Assembly: GCF_024752355.1 (NCBI RefSeq)
Contig: NZ_JANTHZ010000015.1
Location: forward strand, 1 to 64,000
DNA length: 64,000 nucleotides
Reading direction: 5' to 3'
From: Ancylobacter mangrovi
GTDB taxonomy: Bacteria; Pseudomonadota; Alphaproteobacteria; Rhizobiales; Xanthobacteraceae
Shown here: positions 1 through 7,609 of the stretch, one piece after another
Layout of the letters: every line of letters begins with the position of its first letter
How positions within the stretch are numbered: the first letter of the stretch is position 1
Translations under genes and position numbers: made by a program
Notes under the pieces: generated by a model
Told to the model about the DNA's origin: nothing
Database searches by the model: none
The model's input: the letters and a program-made list of their open reading frames with translations, nothing else

Positions 1-394
1 TCGACTGCACCTCGCTGGCGAGCTGCTCGTCCTTGAGCTTCTTGTTGCCCTCGAAGGCGACGCGGTTGATGACCTCGTTCTCCTTGACGGAGACGACGAG
101 CCGGCCGCCGCGATGGCTGATGGTGACATCCGAGAACAGCCCCGTCGCGTAGAGCGACTTCAGCGCCTCGTCGATCTTCGCCGGCGTCAGCGACTGTCCC
201 GGATCGGTCGCGAAATAGGAGCGGATCGTGTCCGCGTCCACACGCTGGTTACCCTCGACGATGATCGAGCTCGAACTCTGGGCGACAGCGGCGACGGGCG
301 CCACGACAGTTCCGGCGACACCGGCAACAGCCATCAGTGCGACGACACCGACGACCGAGGCCATTCTACTCACAAACCGGACACAAGCAGCCAT
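1..394 (-). CDS. bamA: Outer membrane protein assembly factor BamA (N-terminal part)
   Basis: This is the 5' end of bamA, cut by the window edge, leaving about 131 codons. The chosen ATG at 394 gives a basic N-terminus, a hydrophobic Ala/Val signal peptide ending near AVAQ, then the start of POTRA 1. That repeat is recognisable from SIIVEGNQRVDADTI, and a second POTRA begins at VAFEGNKKL. BamA is the outer-membrane beta-barrel that inserts other barrel proteins; the POTRA repeats bind the Bam lipoproteins in the periplasm. It lies downstream of rseP in the order usual for alphaproteobacteria. The ATG ten codons further in is an alternative start. Confidence 0.9.
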   Translation of the reverse strand, partial: MAACVRFVSRMASVVGVVALMAVAGVAGTVVAPVAAVAQSSSSIIVEGNQRVDADTIRSYFATDPGQSLTPAKIDEALKSLYATGLFSDVTISHRGGRLVVSVKENEVINRVAFEGNKKLKDEQLASEVQS

Positions 395-538
395 CTGGTG
401 CGCAACCTTACCGTTGTTCTGACGTCGTGACCGCAAGCGCGCGCACGCTGCCACGATCCTTCACCGTGCGTCCCGCTTGTACAGGCTTTTGCTGGGCCTG
501 CAAACCGAACGGAACCCTCACAGACACCTTTTCCCCGA

Positions 539-560
539 GGCGTGGCGCGTGCGCCACGCC
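539..560. repeat. Perfect 10-bp inverted repeat between rseP and bamA
   Basis: GGCGTGGCGC at 539-548 and its exact complement at 551-560 are separated by only two bases. The element sits in the 180-nt gap between rseP and bamA. No T-run follows on either strand, so it does not look like an intrinsic terminator. It could be an mRNA-processing hairpin or a protein site; the function is unknown. Confidence 0.5.
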
Positions 561-574
561 GCTCTCCAAGCGGC

Positions 575-1720
575 TCAAGATTTTGATATATTGAGGATAT
601 CGTTCCAAGTCGCAAACAGCATCAGCATCAGCACCAGAGCCAGTCCGATCCGGAAACCCACCTCCTGCGCCCGTTCGCTGAGCGGCCGGCCGCGCAGCGC
701 CTCGATGGCGTAGAAAAGCAGGTGTCCTCCGTCCAGCAACGGTACGGGAAAGAGGTTAAGAAGACCGATCGACACCGAGAGCACCGCGGCGAGCTGAAGC
801 AGCGCCGCCATGCCGAAGGTCGCGACCTGACCCGATACCTGCGCGATTCGGATCGGCCCGCCAAGCTGGTCGGCGGATTCGCGTCCCGTCACCACCCCGC
901 CGATATAGCTGAAGGTGCGGTCGACGATGAACCAGACCTCGCGCGCCGCCATGGTGACGGCCTGCACCGGGCCGTAGGTCTGGGTCTTGATCTCCCCGCC
1001 CCCGGTCGAGCGCGAGATTCCCAGCACGCCGAGCCGCTGCACGTTGCCGAAGCGGTCGGTGATCTCGCGCCGGTCCGGCGTCGCGGTCAGCGTCAGGTGC
1101 TGGCCATCGCGGTCGATCTCGATGCGCAGCGGCTCGTCGGCGCTGACGCTGACGATGCGCTGCATGTCGCTGAAGGTCTCGATCGGCGTGCCGTCGATGG
1201 ATAGGATGAGGTCGTGCGGCTGGAACCCGGCCTTCTCCGCCGCGCTGCCCGGCTGCACCGCGTCCACCAGTGGCGTCATCACCGGCCGGCCGACGGTCAT
1301 GAACAGCACCGAGAAGATGACGATGGCGAGGATGAAGTTGGCGATCGGGCCCGCCGCCACGATGGCCGCCCGCGCCGCCACCGGCTTGTGGAAGAAGCTG
1401 CCGCGCCGGTCGGCCTCGCTCATCTGCTCGAGCTGGGCACGGTCGGGCGTGCTGGCGGCGTTGTCGTCGCCGAGGAACTTGACGTAGCCGCCGAGGGGAA
1501 TCGCGGAAATCTTCCAGCGCGTGCCGTGCCGGTCGTAGAAGCCGACCAGCTCGGGGCCGAAGCCGATGGAGAACGCGACGATCGTCACGCCCGCCCGGCG
1601 CGCCACCCAGAAATGCCCGAGCTCGTGGAAGAAGACCACGATGGTGAGCACGAACAGGAAGGGGATGACGTAGCCGAGAAGCCAGCTTGCGGTGCCGCCC
1701 ATCGAGGCGAGAATTTCCAT
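575..1720 (-). CDS. rseP: Site-2 zinc metalloprotease RseP family
   Basis: Inner-membrane protease of about 381 residues that cuts anti-sigma factors and other substrates within the membrane. The zinc site HELGH is at residues 32-36 in the first transmembrane helix. A PDZ domain occupies the middle (QPHDLILSIDGTPIETF), and the second active-site motif LLDGGH lies near the C-terminus with the last membrane helices. I start at the ATG at 1720, preceded by TTGGGAAA, rather than an in-frame codon 14 codons upstream. The usual neighbour dxr is absent from the 118-nt gap to cdsA. Confidence 0.95.
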   Translation of the reverse strand: MEILASMGGTASWLLGYVIPFLFVLTIVVFFHELGHFWVARRAGVTIVAFSIGFGPELVGFYDRHGTRWKISAIPLGGYVKFLGDDNAASTPDRAQLEQMSEADRRGSFFHKPVAARAAIVAAGPIANFILAIVIFSVLFMTVGRPVMTPLVDAVQPGSAAEKAGFQPHDLILSIDGTPIETFSDMQRIVSVSADEPLRIEIDRDGQHLTLTATPDRREITDRFGNVQRLGVLGISRSTGGGEIKTQTYGPVQAVTMAAREVWFIVDRTFSYIGGVVTGRESADQLGGPIRIAQVSGQVATFGMAALLQLAAVLSVSIGLLNLFPVPLLDGGHLLFYAIEALRGRPLSERAQEVGFRIGLALVLMLMLFATWNDILNISKS

Positions 1721-1838
1721 ATCGAGTTTCCCAACGTCTGCGCCGAATGATCCGCAGCTCACCCTTTAGGGGTGGTTTAAGGCGAACTTGGGCAAAAGTC
1801 CTGAGCAATTGACCGGTCTTTGGCGCCGCGTTGCCGCA

Positions 1839-2660
1839 TTACCAGATCAGCAGCCCCTGGGCCGGCGCGGCACCGTCGCGCAGCAGCCCGACCACGAGCG
1901 CCAGCGCGGCCGCGGCGATGAAGCCGTCCAGCCGGTCCATCAGCCCGCCATGGCCGGGAATCAGGGCGCTCGAATCCTTCACCCCGAAGCGCCGTTTCAT
2001 CGACGATTCGAACAGATCGCCCGCCTGGCTCACAACGCTGGCGAGCACCGCCACCGGCGCGGCCAGCATGAAGCTCTCGATGCCGGCCAGATGCACCACG
2101 ATCATGCCCGCGAGCGTACCGAAGGCCGTGCCGCCGATGGCGCCGGACCAGGTCTTGTTGGGGCTGACGCGCGGCCAGAGCTTGCGCCCGCCGATCAGCC
2201 GGCCACAGAAATAGGCGGCGACGTCGGTGCTCCACACCACGGCGAACAGCCAGACGAGGCTCGCGAGCCCGAGCGCGGGATCGTCCCGCAGCACGCCGAC
2301 CGGAATCGCCATCGCCGCCGCATAGAGCACGCCGAACGGCGTCCACAGCCGCGCGGTACGCCCGCCGCGCGCGATCAGCGCGGTCGCCACCAGCGCCAGC
2401 GCGACGATCATCACCGCCGAGGCCGGCGGACGTATATGGAGAATCAGCAGGGCGGCGAGCAGCCCGGCCCCGCCGACCGACACAAGCACCGCGCGCGGCC
2501 GGCCGCCGACGATACCGACCCATTCCCACAGCACCAGCACGGCGGCGACGCCAACCAGGATCTCGAACGGCCATCCGCCCAGGATCGCGGCGCCGATGAC
2601 GACCGGCGCCAGCACCAGGGCGGAAGCCAGCCTTGGCAGGAAATCGGCACCGAGCCGCAC
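1839..2660 (-). CDS. cdsA: Phosphatidate cytidylyltransferase
   Basis: A 273-residue polytopic membrane enzyme that makes CDP-diacylglycerol from phosphatidate and CTP, the branch point for phospholipids. The C-terminal family signature is clear: SMKRRFGVKDSS followed by IPGHGGLMDRLDG. Several hydrophobic helices precede it. The start is a GTG at 2660, five bases after the uppS stop and with GGAG upstream. Reading further upstream would overlap uppS extensively and is unlikely. Translation is probably coupled to uppS. Confidence 0.93.
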   Translation of the reverse strand: MRLGADFLPRLASALVLAPVVIGAAILGGWPFEILVGVAAVLVLWEWVGIVGGRPRAVLVSVGGAGLLAALLILHIRPPASAVMIVALALVATALIARGGRTARLWTPFGVLYAAAMAIPVGVLRDDPALGLASLVWLFAVVWSTDVAAYFCGRLIGGRKLWPRVSPNKTWSGAIGGTAFGTLAGMIVVHLAGIESFMLAAPVAVLASVVSQAGDLFESSMKRRFGVKDSSALIPGHGGLMDRLDGFIAAAALALVVGLLRDGAAPAQGLLIW

Positions 2661-2664
2661 TGCG

Positions 2665-3438
2665 TCACCGCTCCGTCGGGTCGAGGCCGCCGAAACGCCG
2701 GTCGCGCCGGGCGTATTCCGCCAGCGCCTGCTCCAGCCAGCTGCGATCGAAATCGGGCCAGAGCACCGGAAGGAAGACCAGCTCGGCATAGGCCGACTGC
2801 CATAGCAGGAAGTTCGACAGGCGCTGCTCGCCGCTGGTGCGGATCACCAGATCGAGTGGGGGCAGGTCGGCGGTGTCGAGCGCGCCGGCGAGGTCCTGCT
2901 CGGAGATTTGCGACGCCTCCAGCCGGCCGGCCGCGATCTCGGCGGCGAGCTTGCGCGCCGCGCGCAGGATCTCGTTGCGCCCCCCGTAATTGAACGCCAC
3001 CGTCAGGTTGAGGCCGGTGTTGTGCCGGGTCAGTTCCTCGGCCTCTTCCAGCAGCGCCTGCACCTCGTTATCGGAGGGATGGCGCTCGCCGATGATGCGC
3101 ACGCGCACATTCTTGGTGTGCAGGTCCCTGAGGTCTGAGCGGATGAAGCGCTTGAGCAGCGACATCAGCTCGCCGATCTCCGCCGCCGGGCGCGACCAGT
3201 TCTCGCTCGAGAAGCTGTAGATCGTCACCGCCTCGATGCCGAGCTCGCGCGCGGCCGCTATCGTCCGGCGCACCGCCTCGACGCCGCGGCGATGACCCTC
3301 GGCGCGCGGCAGCCCGTGGGCCCTCGCCCACCGGCCGTTGCCGTCCATGATGATGGCGACGTGGCGGGGGCCCGCACCGCCCGCCCGCGACATCTTCTCC
3401 GGTCCGATCGAGGCACTCGGTCGTGCCCCCAGCTTCAT
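2665..3438 (-). CDS. uppS: Undecaprenyl diphosphate synthase (cis-prenyltransferase)
   Basis: Makes the C55 lipid carrier for cell-wall and glycan synthesis by adding isopentenyl units to farnesyl diphosphate. The signature [13 protein letters not shown] holds the catalytic Asp near residue 28. [10 protein letters not shown] and the C-terminal [16 protein letters not shown] / YAELVF motifs are also present. Length is about 257 residues, normal for the family. The start is uncertain: a GTG three codons upstream (3447) is better spaced from the GGAGGGG ribosome site than the ATG at 3438. Confidence 0.95.
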   Translation of the reverse strand: MKLGARPSASIGPEKMSRAGGAGPRHVAIIMDGNGRWARAHGLPRAEGHRRGVEAVRRTIAAARELGIEAVTIYSFSSENWSRPAAEIGELMSLLKRFIRSDLRDLHTKNVRVRIIGERHPSDNEVQALLEEAEELTRHNTGLNLTVAFNYGGRNEILRAARKLAAEIAAGRLEASQISEQDLAGALDTADLPPLDLVIRTSGEQRLSNFLLWQSAYAELVFLPVLWPDFDRSWLEQALAEYARRDRRFGGLDPTER

Positions 3439-3476
3439 GACATTCACGGAGGCCCCCCTCCAGGAGCCTGGCGCGC

Positions 3477-4040
3477 CTAGACGGCCAGTATCTCTTTTTC
3501 CTTCGTCGACAGAACCTGGTCGACCTCGACGATCGACTGGTCGGTAGCCTTCTGGACCTGATCGGACATGCGGCTGAGCTCGTCCGAGCTCATCTCGCCA
3601 TCCTTCTCCGCCTTCTTCAGCGTGTCGAGCCCGTCGCGACGCACGTGACGGATCGAAACGCGCGCGGCCTCGGCATATTTGTGCGCGACCTTCACCAGTT
3701 CCTGGCGCCGCTCCTGGGTGAGCTCGGGAATACGCACGCGCAGCACCTGCCCCTCGGTCTGCGGGTTGAGGCCGAGATTGGAATCGCGGATCGCCTTCTC
3801 CACCGCCGAGACCATGCCGCGGTCCCACACCTGCACCGACAGCAGGCGGGGTTCGGGCACGTTCACCGATGCGACCTGACTGAGAGGCATGTGGCTGCCA
3901 TAGGCTTCGACCTGGATCGGTTCCAGCAGGCTTGCCGAAGCGCGGCCGGTGCGCAATCCGGAAAGCTCCTGTTTCAGCACGCTGATCGCGCCCTGCATGC
4001 GGCGTTTCAGATCGGCAATGTCGATCGTCTCAGAGCTCAT
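3477..4040 (-). CDS. frr: Ribosome recycling factor
   Basis: A 187-residue protein that, with EF-G, splits post-termination ribosomes. Family motifs include [14 protein letters not shown] near residue 30 and the C-terminal [21 protein letters not shown]. The all-helical ends and the short beta domain in the middle match the usual 185-residue RRF. It sits between pyrH and uppS, the standard order. Confidence 0.97.
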   Translation of the reverse strand: MSSETIDIADLKRRMQGAISVLKQELSGLRTGRASASLLEPIQVEAYGSHMPLSQVASVNVPEPRLLSVQVWDRGMVSAVEKAIRDSNLGLNPQTEGQVLRVRIPELTQERRQELVKVAHKYAEAARVSIRHVRRDGLDTLKKAEKDGEMSSDELSRMSDQVQKATDQSIVEVDQVLSTKEKEILAV

Positions 4041-4151
4041 GGCAAACCTCGTCTCTTCATGCTCCCGGCGCGGCAGGCGCGCCGATAGTCCGCCGCCGGG
4101 CCCGTTTCGGGATGCGGCTATATCAATGGTCTTGCGCCCGGAGGCAAGCCG

Positions 4152-4886
4152 TTAAGGCGCAACCGTGGTCGCGCGCCCCTGCCCCCGGATGGCGGCGGCG
4201 ATGGCGCCCGGCTCACGGATCGAGAACACCACGATAGGCAGGCTGGCTTCGCGGGCGAGAGCGAAAGCCGCAGCATCCATGACCTTGAGGTCCTTGGCCA
4301 GAGCCTCGTCATGCGTCAGCCGGTCGTAACGGGTGGCGGAAGGGTCGAGCTTGGGATCGGCGGTGTAGACGCCGTCCACATTGGTCGCCTTCATCACGGC
4401 GTGGCATTCGAGCTCGGCCGCGCGCAGCACCGCGCCGGTATCGGTGGTGAAATAGGGATTGCCGGTGCCGCCAGCGAGCAGGACGATGCGGCCGCGCGAG
4501 AGGTGGCGCGCCGCCGTCTGGCGCGCATAGGGCTCGCAGATCGTCGGCATCGGGATCGCCGACAGGGTGCGCGCCGGGCTGCCGGCATGCTCGACCGCCT
4601 TCTCGAGCGCCAGCGCATTCATCACCGTGGCGAGCATGCCCATATGGTCGGCGGTGGCGCGGTCGAGCCCCTCGCCGGCGACGCTCGCCCCGCGAAGGAT
4701 GTTGCCGCCGCCCACGACGACGGCGATCTCGGCGCCGGTTTCCTTGGCGTCGACCAGGTCGCGGGCGATGCGCTCGATGGTCGGCCAGTGGAGGCCGAAG
4801 GCCTCGCTTCCCATCAGCGCTTCGCCGGAAACCTTAACCAACACGCGCCCATAGGCGAGATTGTCCGGCTCGGACGGCATCGTCAT
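4152..4886 (-). CDS. pyrH: Uridylate kinase
   Basis: A 244-residue bacterial UMP kinase of the amino-acid-kinase fold that phosphorylates UMP to UDP. Visible motifs are the N-terminal [12 protein letters not shown], the [10 protein letters not shown] glycine loop, the [17 protein letters not shown] helix and the [13 protein letters not shown] nucleotide region. It lies between tsf and frr, as in most alphaproteobacteria. A hairpin follows tsf upstream, so pyrH may have its own promoter in the 96-nt gap; I saw no convincing one. Confidence 0.97.
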   Translation of the reverse strand: MTMPSEPDNLAYGRVLVKVSGEALMGSEAFGLHWPTIERIARDLVDAKETGAEIAVVVGGGNILRGASVAGEGLDRATADHMGMLATVMNALALEKAVEHAGSPARTLSAIPMPTICEPYARQTAARHLSRGRIVLLAGGTGNPYFTTDTGAVLRAAELECHAVMKATNVDGVYTADPKLDPSATRYDRLTHDEALAKDLKVMDAAAFALAREASLPIVVFSIREPGAIAAAIRGQGRATTVAP

Positions 4887-4923
4887 GGGGCACCTCGGCT
4901 TTGCGCGATTCGCGACCGCGCGC

Positions 4924-4962
4924 AGTAAAGCACGCCGGGCAGCACGGTGACGGCCCGGCGTG
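4924..4962 (-). terminator. Probable terminator after tsf
   Basis: CACGCCGGGC (4931-4940) and its exact complement (4953-4962) form a 10-bp stem with a 12-nt loop just past the tsf stop. On the minus strand it is followed by CTTTACTG, a weak U tract. It would separate rpsB-tsf from pyrH, perhaps only partly. Confidence 0.5.
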
Positions 4963-4982
4963 GACTTATCAACGATCGGCGA

Positions 4983-5906
4983 TCAGGCGCCGGCCGCGGC
5001 CGCGACCTCGGCGGCGAAGTCGCTCTCCTGCTTCTCCACGCCCTCGCCGAGCGCGAAGCGCACGAAGCCGACGATGCGCACCGGCGCGCCGACCCGGCCC
5101 TCGCTCTCCTTCACCGCCTGGGCGACGGTCTTGGAGGGATCGTGGATGAAGGCCTGCTCCACCAGAGTGACCTCCTTGTAGAAGGTCTTCAGGCCGCTCT
5201 CGACGATCTTCTCGACGACGTTCTCCGGCTTGCCGGAGGCCTTGGCCTTCTCCGCCAGCACGCCGCGCTCGCGGGCAACGACATCCGGGTCGATGGCGGC
5301 AGCGTCGAGCGCCTGCGGATTGGCGGCGGCGACGTGCATGGCGATCTGCCGGCCGAGCTGCGCGAGCTCGTCCGCCTTGCCCTCGGATTCGAGCGCGACC
5401 AGCACGCCGATCTTGCCGAGGCCCTCGCTCACCGAGCCGTGCACATAGGTGCCGACGACGCCGGACGTCACCTCGAGCTCGGCGGCGCGGCGCAGCGTCA
5501 TGTTCTCGCCGATGGTGGCGATCGTGGAGGAGATGGTCTCCTCCACCGTGCCGCCGGCCGGGAACGGCGCGGCCTTGATCGCCTCGATGTCGGCGCCGGC
5601 GGTCAGCGCCACGGTGGCGATGCCGCGCACCAGCTGCTGGAACTGGTCGTTGCGCGCGACAAAGTCGGTCTCGGAGTTGATCTCGACGACGACGCCCTTG
5701 TTGCCCTCGGTGGCAATGCCGATCAGGCCCTCGGCGGCGACGCGGCCGGCCTTCTTGGCGGCCTTGGCGAGACCCTTCTTGCGCAGCCAGTCGACAGCGG
5801 CCTCGATGTCGCCCTCGACCTCGTTCAGGGCGGCCTTGCAGTCCATCATGCCCGCGCCGGTCTTCTCGCGCAGTTCCTTCACCATGCCCGCGGTGATGTT
5901 GGCCAT
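4983..5906 (-). CDS. tsf: Translation elongation factor Ts
   Basis: A 307-residue guanine-nucleotide exchange factor for EF-Tu. The N-terminal UBA-like domain contains [20 protein letters not shown]; the core has [10 protein letters not shown] and the conserved C-terminal [15 protein letters not shown] use the ATG at 5906 (MANITAGM) rather than an in-frame codon eight residues upstream, because the family begins there. It follows rpsB in the same orientation. Confidence 0.97.
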   Translation of the reverse strand: MANITAGMVKELREKTGAGMMDCKAALNEVEGDIEAAVDWLRKKGLAKAAKKAGRVAAEGLIGIATEGNKGVVVEINSETDFVARNDQFQQLVRGIATVALTAGADIEAIKAAPFPAGGTVEETISSTIATIGENMTLRRAAELEVTSGVVGTYVHGSVSEGLGKIGVLVALESEGKADELAQLGRQIAMHVAAANPQALDAAAIDPDVVARERGVLAEKAKASGKPENVVEKIVESGLKTFYKEVTLVEQAFIHDPSKTVAQAVKESEGRVGAPVRIVGFVRFALGEGVEKQESDFAAEVAAAAGA

Positions 5907-5946
5907 ATTCAATTCCTCACACGATCTCATGTGTCATTCGACGACA

Positions 5947-5975
5947 CGGCCGGCCGGAGGGTTCCGGGCCGGCCG
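5947..5975 (-). promoter_or_regulatory. Strong hairpin in the rpsB-tsf gap
   Basis: CGGCCGGCC (5947-5955) pairs perfectly with 5967-5975 around an 11-nt loop. It lies between rpsB and tsf. No U tract follows, so it is more likely an mRNA-processing or attenuation structure than a full terminator. Confidence 0.4.
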
Positions 5976-6042
5976 CGCGGTGCAGTATCTGGCGCCGCCA
6001 ATGCTTGGCGCCGCTATGTGACGCCGTCGCGAAGGCGAACGG

Positions 6043-7047
6043 TCACTCGACCTCGGCGGTGAGGCCCTTCGCCTGGGCGATCCAGCCTTCGACACGACCC
6101 GGCAGGCCGACTTCCTCGCCGAGGCGATGCGCGTCCGCCGCGTCGAGGCCGGCGATCTGCGAATAGTGGAAGATGCCGAGGTCGGTCAGCTTCTTCTCGA
6201 TCTCCGGCGAGACGCCGGTCAGCTTCTTCAGGTCGTCGGCGATGCCGCGCGGGCCCGAGAGCGGCTCGAAGCTCGACCAGGTGGCCTCGGCCTCGACCGG
6301 CAGGTCCTCGACCATCGGCACCTCGGAGGCGCCGACGTCGATGCCGAGATCGCCCTGGGCGCGGCCGATGCCGTCGATCGCGGCGCGGGCGATGAGGTCG
6401 CAATAGAGGTTGATCGCGCGGCCGGCATCGTCATTGCCCGGCACCGGGAAGGCGATGCCGTCGGGATCGCAATTGGTGTCGAGGATCGCCGCGACCGGGA
6501 TGCCGAGACGGCGGGCCTCGGCGACGGCCAGATCTTCCTTGTTCGTGTCGATCACGAACAGCAGGTCGGGGATGCCGCCCATATCGCGGATGCCGCCCAG
6601 CGCGCGATCGAGCTTCTCCTTCTCGCGCTGCAGCGTCAGGCGCTCCTTCTTCGTATAGCCGACGCCCTCGCCGGCGTTCAGGAGCTCCTCGAGCTTCTTC
6701 AGGCGCGCGATCGAGTGCGAGATCGTCTTCCAGTTGGTCAGCATGCCGCCGAGCCAGCGGGAGTTGACGTAGTACTGGGCCGACCGCTTGGCGGCATCGG
6801 CCACCGCGTCCGACGCCTGGCGCTTGGTGCCGACGAACAGCACGCGGCCGCCGCGGGCCACGGTGTCGGACACCGCCTGCAGCGCACGGTGCAACGAGGG
6901 CACGGTCTGCGCCAGGTCGATGATGTGGATGTTGTTGCGGGTGCCGAAGATGAACGGAGCCATCTTCGGGTTCCAGCGGTGGGACTGATGCCCGAAGTGC
7001 ACGCCAGCTTCAAGGAGCTGACGCATGGTGAAATCAGGAAGCGCCAT
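6043..7047 (-). CDS. rpsB: 30S ribosomal protein S2 with C-terminal helical extension
   Basis: S2 of the small ribosomal subunit. The core (about residues 1-245) has [19 protein letters not shown], the [13 protein letters not shown] motif and the [12 protein letters not shown] region. The protein is 334 residues, against about 240 in E. coli. The extra C-terminal part ([19 protein letters not shown] and [20 protein letters not shown]) resembles a helix-hairpin-helix-like domain known from rhizobial S2 proteins. A promoter and a long leader lie upstream; tsf follows. Confidence 0.97.
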   Translation of the reverse strand: MALPDFTMRQLLEAGVHFGHQSHRWNPKMAPFIFGTRNNIHIIDLAQTVPSLHRALQAVSDTVARGGRVLFVGTKRQASDAVADAAKRSAQYYVNSRWLGGMLTNWKTISHSIARLKKLEELLNAGEGVGYTKKERLTLQREKEKLDRALGGIRDMGGIPDLLFVIDTNKEDLAVAEARRLGIPVAAILDTNCDPDGIAFPVPGNDDAGRAINLYCDLIARAAIDGIGRAQGDLGIDVGASEVPMVEDLPVEAEATWSSFEPLSGPRGIADDLKKLTGVSPEIEKKLTDLGIFHYSQIAGLDAADAHRLGEEVGLPGRVEGWIAQAKGLTAEVE

Positions 7048-7211
7048 CGTCGTTTCTCGTCCGGTTAAGCCTCCGCGGACATGGCCGTGCCGAGGGATTT
7101 CGGCTTACGGCACCGGAACGGCGATGGATGCCCCGTCAGAGCCACGTCTCGGTCACGTCGAAGCGTGCAGTCGTGTCAAAGGGTATCCGGCCGCGAGTCC
7201 GCGTGCGGAAT
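7048..7211 (-). promoter_or_regulatory. Predicted 5' leader of the rpsB-tsf mRNA
   Basis: If transcription starts about 8 bases after the -10 box at 7219-7224, the rpsB message has a leader of about 165 nt. rpsB-tsf leaders in many bacteria bind S2 for autoregulation. I did not recognise a known consensus here; the role is inferred from position and length. Confidence 0.35.
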
Positions 7212-7218
7212 GGCGCGG

Positions 7219-7247
7219 CTTATAGGCGAAGCCGCGCATACGCGCAA
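7219..7247 (-). promoter_or_regulatory. Promoter of rpsB-tsf
   Basis: On the minus strand a TTGCGC -35 (7242-7247) is followed after exactly 17 nt by a TATAAG -10 (7219-7224). The spacing is ideal for the housekeeping sigma factor. The -10 region also sits in a 9-bp perfect inverted repeat (7213-7221 with 7229-7237). Confidence 0.65.
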
Positions 7248-7351
7248 GCATATGGGCCGGATGGGACGCAACGGCAAGGACAGAGGCGGATCGCGCCGAT
7301 TGCGGGCCGGCCCGAAAGCCGCGCCGCCAATGATTCAGCGATAGCCGGCCA

Positions 7352-7492
7352 TGGCCTCGGCGCAGAACTTCTTGCCCGTGGCGCGGCGCAGCCGCCGCCT
7401 CGCCGAGCGAAGACCCCGACAGCGTCTGCGCGTTCTGTATCACCTGTTCCTGGTAGATGACGACGCCGGAGGCCTTCTTCAGGCGCATCGCT
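7352..7492 (-). pseudogene. Decayed fragment of dnaE
   Basis: This stretch resembles an internal part of the intact dnaE nearby (about 8910-9045). Translated on the minus strand it gives GVVIYQEQVIQNAQTLSGSS and then LGEA, against GVIIYQEQVMQIAQTLSGYS and LGEA in DnaE. After that the reading frame slips, but DNA similarity continues through the segment matching RRAMGKK. Similarity stops abruptly on both sides. It is an orphan copy of about 140 bp in the 560-nt gap between dnaE and rpsB, with no start or domain context, so it is presumably non-functional. Confidence 0.8.
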
Positions 7493-7609
7493 ATGGGCAC
7501 CGCTCCCGCCGCGATGGCCGAGGCCCCGACCTCGCCCGGGAGGAGAGCCCGACGGCAAAGACCCCGGCGGCGGGATCAGGAAGCACGATCCGAAGGCAAG
7601 TTCCCGAGG

